From the NCBI GenBank assembly GCA_947488195.1, contig CANKYR010000010.1, positions 1 to 37,233 on the forward strand: 37,233 nucleotides of DNA, given 5' to 3'. This stretch comes from Flavobacteriales bacterium (GTDB taxonomy: Bacteria; Bacteroidota; Bacteroidia; Flavobacteriales_D; Sanyastnellaceae). Under the pieces are notes generated by a model. That model did not search any database, was not told the origin of the DNA, and saw nothing but the letters and a program-made list of their open reading frames with translations. This document shows, one piece after another, positions 31,155-37,233 of this stretch. Positions within the stretch are counted from its first letter, which is position 1. Every line of letters begins with the position of its first letter. The translations under genes and the position numbers were made by a program.

Positions 31155-33833
31155 ATGAATAAGTTTTTGAAATTGTCTTGGCCACACGCAGTGGCAATTC
31201 TTGCACTCGTTGTTTTGTCGAGTGCGTATTTCTCTCCGCTGTGGCAGGGATATGATTTAGATCAGAATGATATTGTGCAATGGAGAGGCATGTCGCAAGA
31301 GCTTTCTAACTATCGTCAACTGCACAATGAAGAAGCCCTTTGGTCGAACTCTATGTTCGGAGGAATGCCGGCTTACCAGGTATCTACAGAACACAATGCC
31401 AACTTACTTCGTCCGATTTTATTAACCCTACGCCTAGGTTTACCCGGTGCCATAGGAACTTTGTTCTTATGCTTCTTGGGTTATTACATTTTAGGTCTGT
31501 GCCTTCGCCTTGGCCCTTGGTACAGTCTCGTCGGCGCAGTCGCTTTCGGATTCGCAACCATTAATATTTTATATCTCGGAGCAGGACACACGGGGAAGGT
31601 AACGGCCATTGCATTCTTGGCACCGGCGCTCGGTGGATTCATACTGGCCTTTAGAGGTCGAGCGTATTTAGGTGGTGCTATTTTTATGTTGTTCTTGGGA
31701 TTGAACATCGCTGCGAATCACCTTCAAATGACTTACTATTTGGCGTTTTTGCTGGTAGCTGTTGCATTAGGAGAATCGATTCGTTTACTGATTACAAAAC
31801 AATTCAAGGCTTTGGGTATGTCATTAGCTGTGTTGGCTGTTGCCAGTATTGTTGCTGTTCTCCCAAGTGCCAGCAACCTCATGACCACCTTCGAGTACAG
31901 CAAATACACCACGCGTGGTAGTTCAGACCTTACTCTTAAACCGAAGGAAAGTTCCAACATTGAACAAGAAGGTCTGAGCGGTTCTTACATCCTTGATTAT
32001 AATTTCGCTTCAGGCGAACAATGGTCGTTGCTTATTCCAAATGCAAAAGGCGGTGCATCTGCTGCAATCGGAGATAAAAACAAAGACGCCATTTCGAATG
32101 CTGCGAAGGGAAACAAGAACGTAAATAAATTCAAAGACGATTTAAAGGGCACGAACTCATATTGGGGTGCTCAGCGATTCACCGGTGGTGCGTTCTATTT
32201 CGGTGCTGCAATTATGACTTTGTTCATCCTGGCTTTTGTTGGATTGAAAGACGGAATCAAATGGCCTTTTTTGGTAATTACGTTGCTTGCTCTCGGATTG
32301 TGTTTGAAGGAAATGACCGGGTTGAATTCGATGTTCATTGAAAAGATTCCTATGTACAACAAGTTCCGCGATTCGAAAATGATCTTGGTTCTTATTCAAG
32401 TCATGGCAGCTGCAATGGGAATGATGTTCCTAAAGAAATTGGTGGAAGGTGAAATTGCCTGGGGCGAAAAAGGAAAGAAAATTTTAACTAGTGCAGTGGC
32501 TGTTTTCGCTATTGTAATCATGTATTTGTATGTAAGCCCGAGTTCAACCGGGACAATGATCAGTCCGCAAGAGCAAGAGCAATTCGATCAGATGTCGAAA
32601 AGTGGGCCGAAAGAACAAGCCGCTATGGTTGAAGACTACAGCAGCGCGTTGCAAGATGTTCGCGCAGAAATTTTCAAGGCAGATGCCAAGCGCTCTTTGT
32701 TTTTCGTGATTGTAGTTTCAGCTGCTGTTTTGTCGTTGATCTATGTGAAAAACAAGAATTTAAAGCTAGCTGTTTTGCCGGTGATTGGTGTTCTAGCCTT
32801 AATGGACGGATTCAGCGTTTCAAGACGTTATTTGAATTTGGAAAAGGAAAAAGGTGCTTACAAGAAATTTGTAACGCTTGAAGAAAAAGAGATACCGGTT
32901 AAGCCAAGCGCTGCAGACTTTTCTATTCTCGATTTGGAAAAACCGAACGTAGTGGATTTCGATAATAAATCGAACGAGCTTGAACAAGCTTTAAAGAATT
33001 CAGGTATTTACGACCATGTTAAATCGAAAGATGCAATGAAGGAAGTCGCTAATTTCGGTGCGCTTCAATTGAATTCAGATTTCCGTGTTGCGCGATTGGG
33101 CAATCCGTTCAACGATGCAGAGACTTCCTTCTTCCACAAGAGTATTGGCGGTTATCACGGCGCGAAGTTGAAGCGCATTCAAGAAGTAATTGATTTTCAT
33201 TTGGCTGAAGAACTAGATAGCGCGCTTGCTTATTTGCAGGCTGGAACATTCGATTCATTGGGCGGCAGTCTTTCCATATTGAATATGTTGAACACGAAAT
33301 ATTACATCGGCAATCCAGAGCAGCCGGCCATTCCAAACAAATTCGCCATAGGCAATGCTTGGTTTGTTTCGAAGGTGAGAACAACCAACAACAGCGACGA
33401 AGAGATGATTGCGTTGGGAGAAATTGATTCGAAGATGGAAGCTACAACACAAGCTTCTTTCGGCACACAATTCCATGCTTCTCAAAGCGCAGTTGACAGC
33501 ACTGCATCTGTTCGCATGTTAGCATACGAAACCAAAGTATTGCGCTACGAAGTGAACAACACTTCTGCCGAGGCGCAGCCTGTGGTGTTCAGCGAAATTT
33601 ATTATCCGGAAGGATGGATTTGTAGAATAGATGGAAATGAAGTGGATGCTGCACGTGTGAACTATGTTCTTCGCGGGACCATGGTTCCTGCTGGAACACA
33701 CACCGTTGAATGGTCTTTCGAACCAAAAGTTTGGGAGAAAGGAACTACCATCTCTTACGCAGGTTCTGCTTTGCTTTTCGCATTGCTTGCCTTCGCAGGA
33801 TTTATGGTTTACAAGGAAGAGAAGAAAGCGTAA
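31155..33833 (+). CDS. YfhO-family polytopic membrane protein
   Basis: The 892-residue protein has about 12 membrane helices and a large extracytoplasmic C-terminal domain that ends in a last helix (LLFALLAFAGFMVYKE). The N-terminal PLWQGYDLDQNDIVQWRGMS with acidic DxNDxxQ region, MFGGMPAYQ and the late FSEIYYPEGWIC and VNYVLRGTMVPAGTHTVEWSFEP match YfhO, a GT-C-fold family related to glycosyltransferases that use lipid-linked sugars. It is implicated in glycosylation of cell-wall or lipoteichoic polymers in Firmicutes; the Bacteroidota role is not established. It follows the GldA-like ATPase and DUF4834 closely. A strong terminator for it lies 225 bases downstream. Confidence 0.88.
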   Translation: MNKFLKLSWPHAVAILALVVLSSAYFSPLWQGYDLDQNDIVQWRGMSQELSNYRQLHNEEALWSNSMFGGMPAYQVSTEHNANLLRPILLTLRLGLPGAIGTLFLCFLGYYILGLCLRLGPWYSLVGAVAFGFATINILYLGAGHTGKVTAIAFLAPALGGFILAFRGRAYLGGAIFMLFLGLNIAANHLQMTYYLAFLLVAVALGESIRLLITKQFKALGMSLAVLAVASIVAVLPSASNLMTTFEYSKYTTRGSSDLTLKPKESSNIEQEGLSGSYILDYNFASGEQWSLLIPNAKGGASAAIGDKNKDAISNAAKGNKNVNKFKDDLKGTNSYWGAQRFTGGAFYFGAAIMTLFILAFVGLKDGIKWPFLVITLLALGLCLKEMTGLNSMFIEKIPMYNKFRDSKMILVLIQVMAAAMGMMFLKKLVEGEIAWGEKGKKILTSAVAVFAIVIMYLYVSPSSTGTMISPQEQEQFDQMSKSGPKEQAAMVEDYSSALQDVRAEIFKADAKRSLFFVIVVSAAVLSLIYVKNKNLKLAVLPVIGVLALMDGFSVSRRYLNLEKEKGAYKKFVTLEEKEIPVKPSAADFSILDLEKPNVVDFDNKSNELEQALKNSGIYDHVKSKDAMKEVANFGALQLNSDFRVARLGNPFNDAETSFFHKSIGGYHGAKLKRIQEVIDFHLAEELDSALAYLQAGTFDSLGGSLSILNMLNTKYYIGNPEQPAIPNKFAIGNAWFVSKVRTTNNSDEEMIALGEIDSKMEATTQASFGTQFHASQSAVDSTASVRMLAYETKVLRYEVNNTSAEAQPVVFSEIYYPEGWICRIDGNEVDAARVNYVLRGTMVPAGTHTVEWSFEPKVWEKGTTISYAGSALLFALLAFAGFMVYKEEKKA

Positions 33834-34550
33834 TTACATAACGGGCTTTTCGTGATGCGTGAGGTTTTGAACCAACAATGCAACATTGGAAGCGAGTATA
33901 AGCGGGAAGATCACAGTGACCATCCATCCGTATGGAAAATGGGTGGCGGCGTAATTCGGTTGTGTTAGTCCAAGCCATTGTGAATCGCTCGGTACGCTTC
34001 CCAACACTAAAATATATTGCCATACAATAGAGGCAATTCCAACAACATTGAAGATTGAAAAAGCAAGTTTATACTTGCTTTTTTTCTTGGGGAAAATAGG
34101 CATGCAAATCAAGGCAAGTATTCCAACTACAACATCGAAATTCATTCCGTAAAAAGTCATTTCCCAAGGTGTTTGCTTCCACGTTGCTAAAATGTAGAAC
34201 ATTGAAGCGATTGGGATTCTTAAATACTGCAAACTATACAACCACGACGGACGTAGAGCTCTCAAAAACCTTGCTCCGCGGGGCGTAAAGGCCAATAGTA
34301 AAATTAGAATTGAAGAAAATACAATCGGGAAAAGTAAATGCCCCGTCCCAGTGTTTTTATCCATGTACCAACGATTCAGCGCAAGTGTTGACTGAAAGAT
34401 TGTCCATCCCAATAAAGCCAACGCGAACATATGCGCTCTTTGCTGTGCCCGGAAATGCCCGCGGACAAACGCGTACGTCATCATAATTCCAGCAAGCAAT
34501 GTGAGAATGCAGGTGACAACAATTAGAGAAAAGGGAATGTTTTCAATCAT
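33834..34550 (-). CDS. 7-TM membrane protein of unknown function
   Basis: The 238-residue protein has seven likely membrane helices (near residues 8-28, 38-58, 70-88, 106-124, 132-152, 163-182, 210-230) and no catalytic motif I can name. A charged KKKSK loop separates helices 5 and 6. I do not recognise the family; a cytochrome b561-like or MtN3-like fold cannot be excluded but no motif supports it. It follows the DCC-family gene by 2 nt, so the two probably work together. Its stop abuts the yfhO stop without a gap. A strong hairpin with T-tracts lies inside its coding sequence. Confidence 0.75.
   Translation of the reverse strand: MIENIPFSLIVVTCILTLLAGIMMTYAFVRGHFRAQQRAHMFALALLGWTIFQSTLALNRWYMDKNTGTGHLLFPIVFSSILILLLAFTPRGARFLRALRPSWLYSLQYLRIPIASMFYILATWKQTPWEMTFYGMNFDVVVGILALICMPIFPKKKSKYKLAFSIFNVVGIASIVWQYILVLGSVPSDSQWLGLTQPNYAATHFPYGWMVTVIFPLILASNVALLVQNLTHHEKPVM
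34058..34085. terminator. strong intrinsic terminator inside the 7-TM gene, downstream of yfhO
   Basis: A perfect 11-bp stem AAAAAGCAAGT/ACTTGCTTTTT with a 4-nt TTAT loop is followed on the plus strand by a seven-T tract (34079-34085). It lies 225 bases past the yfhO stop, on the antisense strand of the 7-TM gene, and fits as the terminator of the GldA-DUF4834-YfhO operon. On the minus strand the same hairpin ends in five Ts and could cause partial termination within the 7-TM gene. Confidence 0.75.
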
Positions 34551-34552
34551 GA

Positions 34553-34948
34553 TTATGGAAGAATTTTCGATTGCAATTTAGGTTCAAATTCGCAAGAGGA
34601 TTTTCCGTTTATGCGGTGTCTGTTTCGCGCAATAAAATTATAAATTCCATTCAATAAAAACAGCGGACAGACGAATGTCAGTATTAACAAGATTGAGAGG
34701 GGTGCCTTCACTTCGTAAAACAATTGTCGAAGGGCGAGTCCTTTGTGGAATTTCCTTCCATTTACAACTAAAATAATCCCAGATAACGACTCTCGCTCTT
34801 GCGCAGAGAGAAGACTCTCGGCCTCTTTTCCCTTCAACCCAGAAAAAAATAAATCGGAATGTTTGGAATGTCTATGAATTCGCTGCACCCAACGGTTGCA
34901 AAACAGGCAGTCGCTGTCGAAGAAAAGTATCTTTTTGGTGCTTAACAT
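34553..34948 (-). CDS. DCC-family (DUF393) thiol-disulfide oxidoreductase-like protein
   Basis: The 131-residue protein has the DCC family N-terminus: LFFDSDCLFCNRWV, with D11, C14 and C17 forming the DxxC/CxxC pair, and the family's C-terminal IYNFIARNRHRI segment. Two hydrophobic helices (about 80-105) follow the oxidoreductase core. Such proteins are predicted to do thiol-disulfide chemistry, probably at the membrane. It is followed after 2 nt by the 7-TM gene, a likely two-gene operon. The substrate is unknown. Confidence 0.85.
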   Translation of the reverse strand: MLSTKKILFFDSDCLFCNRWVQRIHRHSKHSDLFFSGLKGKEAESLLSAQERESLSGIILVVNGRKFHKGLALRQLFYEVKAPLSILLILTFVCPLFLLNGIYNFIARNRHRINGKSSCEFEPKLQSKILP

Positions 34949-34962
34949 TGTTTAGAATTAAA

Positions 34963-34970
34963 CAAAGTTA
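34963..34970 (-). promoter_or_regulatory. -7 promoter element TAACTTTG for the DCC-7-TM pair
   Basis: On the minus strand this exact TAnnTTTG match lies 14 nt before the ATG at 34948. It is divergent from a plus-strand element at 34986-34993, 15 bases away. Confidence 0.5.
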
Positions 34971-34985
34971 ACCTTGAAGTGTCTT

Positions 34986-34993
34986 TACATTTG
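34986..34993 (+). promoter_or_regulatory. -7 promoter element TACATTTG for the GNAT/FemAB-MFS pair
   Basis: This exact TAnnTTTG match lies 8 nt before a possible TTG start (35002) and 17 nt before the ATG at 35011. It is the only promoter-like site in the short divergent gap on this strand. Confidence 0.45.
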
Positions 34994-35010
34994 CGAATCT
35001 CTTGAGAATT

Positions 35011-36273
35011 ATGGTAAACTGCTGTGTGTTTGGTGAACGAAAGAAGGTGCGATGGTCACTGGGCTCCTCTGAGCTTAGTTACACTGTAACCGATAAGTTT
35101 GCAGATGTCCCAGCAGAGACTTGGGATTCTCTGAATCACGAACAGAACGTATTTCTCTCTTCAGAATATTTATCGGCCCTTGCGAAATGTTGGGAAGGAA
35201 ACCTTTTTTACATTTTGTTTTTCAAGAATGAAGTGCCCATTGGCATTGCGGTTTTGCAATACACGTATTTCGTTTCAGGAGAATTCAAGTCGCACGTGGA
35301 TGTAGATGGCGGCGCTGGATTCGTTGCACGCGTATTCGGAAGACAGTCGCGACAATATCCCTTGATTTTATGTGGAAGTCCATTTTGCACGGGTCCGCAC
35401 GGATATATTTTTCAGAAAGAAATTCAGGTGGAAGAAGCCACAACGGCTTTGTGTTACGCCCTTACAGATGTTATCCATTTTTTGCGGAAGAGCAACAGAG
35501 ATACGCAAGCGGTTGTGGTGAAAGACTTTTATCCGAAAGATTACAACGCGTTGAATGAGTTGAAGGAATGCGGATTTCACACCTTTGCGGTGGATCATTT
35601 GTTGAAGATGCCTTTTGATAGTAATTGGAAAACATTCGACGATTATCTAAATGCTTTGAGCACGAAGTTCAGAACGAAGGCGAAAGCGGCATTGAACAAA
35701 TTCGAAGACGTGGAAACACGCGTCTGGAGCGCCGAAGACTTGGCAACGAATTCAACGGTTGTTCAGGCATTGTACAGAAATGTATATGACCGCGCTGAAT
35801 TCGCCATGGAGCCGTTAACGGTTGATTTTTTGGTTGAATTGAAAAACGTACTCAAAGAAAAAATGCTCATTCAGGCCTATTATGTCGCGAATGAAATCAT
35901 TGGATATCAGATTGCCTTAATTAATCACAAAGAACTCGAAGCGTTTTTAGTTGGAATAGATTACGACGCGAATTCAACTTACGGATTGTATTCAAACATG
36001 TTGCTTTCGTTTGTTAAATCCGCTATTGACCAGCAGTGCGAGGAGATTGCATTTGGAAGGACAGCCGGAGAAATCAAATCAACATTTGGCGCTGTTCCTG
36101 TGGAAATGCGCATAGCACTTCGTCACCCAGGAAGACTTCGCAATGCATTATTGAAATTATTCTTCACGAAAGTTCATCCAGGAAATGAGCCGCAACGTTC
36201 TCCATTCAAACAGGAATGGCAAGGCGTACTCGATACAAAACAGCGGGAATGGAATTCCCAATTCAATGGCTAA
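35011..36273 (+). CDS. GNAT/FemAB-like acyltransferase
   Basis: The ~420-residue protein has two tandem GNAT-like halves as in FemAB and related peptidoglycan/lipid acyltransferases: an N-terminal half with FLSSEYLSAL and IGIAVLQYTYF, and a C-terminal half with KTFDDYLNALSTKFRTKAKAALNKF, IIGYQIALINHKELEAFLVGIDYDANSTYGLYSNMLLSFVKSAI and the closing FGRTAGEIKSTFGAVP. It lacks a signal peptide and membrane helix. The substrate (cell-wall precursor, lipid or polysaccharide) is unknown. ATG 35011 is chosen; TTG 35002 adds three residues. Its last 8 bases overlap the MFS start, so the pair is likely one operon. Confidence 0.72.
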   Translation: MVNCCVFGERKKVRWSLGSSELSYTVTDKFADVPAETWDSLNHEQNVFLSSEYLSALAKCWEGNLFYILFFKNEVPIGIAVLQYTYFVSGEFKSHVDVDGGAGFVARVFGRQSRQYPLILCGSPFCTGPHGYIFQKEIQVEEATTALCYALTDVIHFLRKSNRDTQAVVVKDFYPKDYNALNELKECGFHTFAVDHLLKMPFDSNWKTFDDYLNALSTKFRTKAKAALNKFEDVETRVWSAEDLATNSTVVQALYRNVYDRAEFAMEPLTVDFLVELKNVLKEKMLIQAYYVANEIIGYQIALINHKELEAFLVGIDYDANSTYGLYSNMLLSFVKSAIDQQCEEIAFGRTAGEIKSTFGAVPVEMRIALRHPGRLRNALLKLFFTKVHPGNEPQRSPFKQEWQGVLDTKQREWNSQFNG

Positions 36274-37233
36274 TTCAACGAGTAAGGAACGCTGGATTTT
36301 AGTTGCCTTGGCAGCCATTCAGTTTACGAATATTGTGGACTTCATGATTATGATGCCCATGGGCGATATCTTAAAGCGCGACTTGGGTGTTGGTCCAACA
36401 GGATTCGGATGGCTCGTGAGCTCCTACGGATTGGCAGCAGGATTGACTTCTTTCTTGGGCGTTTTCTATCTCGATAATCTTCCTCGAAAAAAAGCATTGT
36501 TGCTAGCATACTTAGGATTCATGCTCGGAACGTTAAGCAGCGCGCTTGTTCCAACCACCGATAACAATGAATTGAATTATTACTTGTTTGTTGGAACGCG
36601 AATTTTAACAGGAATTACAGGCGGATTGTTAGGCGGATTGGTGATGTCTATTGTGGCCGACGTTATACCTATGGAACGAAGAGGAAAAGCTATGGCGGCT
36701 ATAACACTAGCGTTTTCGTTGGCTTCCATTTTGGGAGTTCCCATGGCGCTAACCATGGTCGATTTTTTTGATGGAAATTGGCACGTGCCTTTTTATATGG
36801 TGAGCGCACTCAGTCTTCCTTTTTGGTTCATGGCGTGGAAGACACTTCCGCCGTTGCGCGATCACTTGGATCGAAGAACGCACAAGTTCGAACCCATGGA
36901 AACCTTCAAGGCTTCGTTCTCGAATGTGGCGCAGCGAAATGCATTGCTGTTTACGGTGTTGCTGGTGCTCGGACAGTTCACGATTATTTCCTTCTTAACA
37001 CCCTACATGATTAGTAATGTGAAGTTGGAACAACACGAAGTGAAGTACATTTATTTGGTCGGTGGATTCTGCACAGTAATTAGCAGTATTTTAATTGGAA
37101 GGGCAGTCGATAAAATGGGAAGGTTTAAGGTGTTCGGATTCTTCGCGTTGCTTTCTTTGATTCCGATTTTCATCAACACAAATCTTCCGGAAACAGATTT
37201 GTGGGTTGTTTTAACCATTGCCGGATTTTTCTT
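36266..37233 (+). CDS. MFS transporter, 3' end outside window
   Basis: The frame opens with ATG 36266 (MANSTSKERWILVALAAIQ) and runs past the last base, giving 322 visible residues. Helix 1 contains TNIVDFMIMMPMGDIL and is followed by the MFS loop 2-3 signature-like region YLDNLPRKKALL, then GTRILTGITGG and DVIPMERRGKAMA, which are standard for the DHA1-type drug/metabolite exporters. About nine of twelve helices are visible. Substrate is not predictable. It overlaps the GNAT/FemAB-like gene by 8 bases. Confidence 0.88.
   Translation, partial: MANSTSKERWILVALAAIQFTNIVDFMIMMPMGDILKRDLGVGPTGFGWLVSSYGLAAGLTSFLGVFYLDNLPRKKALLLAYLGFMLGTLSSALVPTTDNNELNYYLFVGTRILTGITGGLLGGLVMSIVADVIPMERRGKAMAAITLAFSLASILGVPMALTMVDFFDGNWHVPFYMVSALSLPFWFMAWKTLPPLRDHLDRRTHKFEPMETFKASFSNVAQRNALLFTVLLVLGQFTIISFLTPYMISNVKLEQHEVKYIYLVGGFCTVISSILIGRAVDKMGRFKVFGFFALLSLIPIFINTNLPETDLWVVLTIAGFF

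Noticed and set aside
1-37233. tRNA, rRNA, CRISPR, insertion sequence, prophage or defence island
   Set aside because: Gaps are too short for most of these, and I saw no cloverleaf-like sequence, regular repeat array, transposase, integrase or nuclease/toxin set.

Overview
The window reads as ordinary chromosomal backbone of a member of the Bacteroidota, most likely the order Flavobacteriales. This rests on a gliding-motility-associated (type IX secretion) C-terminal sorting domain, a GldA-type ATPase, a carboxypeptidase-like-domain TonB receptor, Bacteroidota-specific families (DUF4290, DUF4834, YfhO, Wzi/RemB-like barrel), moderately AT-rich DNA, weak Shine-Dalgarno sites, and repeated use of the Bacteroidota -7 promoter element TAnnTTTG. 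Genus cannot be told. I see no tRNA, rRNA, CRISPR array, insertion sequence, phage or plasmid feature. Both ends cut a gene: a Wzi/RemB-like barrel at the left and an MFS transporter at the right. No stretch over 300 bases lacks a gene; the longest gap (about 170 bases) is before the TonB receptor gene.

Layout: 1-2453, Wzi/RemB-like barrel and a WecA/TagO-type sugar-1-phosphate transferase (surface polysaccharide). 2441-3613 (-), an NtrC-type regulator without a DNA-binding domain. 3716-6058, a UvrD/PcrA helicase. 6097-10334, a six-gene run: DUF4290, HupE/UreJ, YidD, lipoprotein, HemB, BNR-repeat secreted protein. 10344-12489 (-), asnS and a LolD/MacB-like ATPase. 12588-14762, a large type IX-secreted choice-of-anchor L protein. 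14776-17216 (-), a sensor kinase overlapping gpmI. 17323-19596, a patatin-barrel fusion. 19637-23976, a four-gene polysaccharide cassette (Gfo/Idh/MocA dehydrogenase, Wzx flippase, GT4, GNAT/FemAB-like transferase). 24019-24735 (-), a TPR protein. 24906-27224, a TonB receptor. 27221-30073 (-), a five-gene run: HPt, purN, MarC, ArsC-like, EamA. 30210-33833, short GldA-like ATPase, DUF4834 and YfhO. 33834-34948 (-), DCC-family protein plus 7-TM protein. 35011-37233, GNAT/FemAB-like protein and MFS transporter.

Common threads are envelope and surface building (polysaccharide priming, flippase, glycosyl and acyl transferases, barrels, YidD, Lol-like ATPase, type IX secretion) mixed with housekeeping enzymes (asnS, gpmI, hemB, purN, pcrA). 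A -7 promoter element lies close before the first gene of nearly every transcription unit. In four cases it sits exactly 4 nt before the start codon, which predicts leaderless mRNAs. Two strong intrinsic terminators lie inside the antisense coding sequence of the convergent neighbour. I did not find a clearly new multi-gene defence or secretion system. The most interesting leads are the leaderless promoters, the HTH-less sigma-54 activator, the shortened GldA-like ATPase linked to DUF4834 and YfhO, the inserted module in the choice-of-anchor L protein, the embedded terminators and the uncharacterised DCC/7-TM pair.
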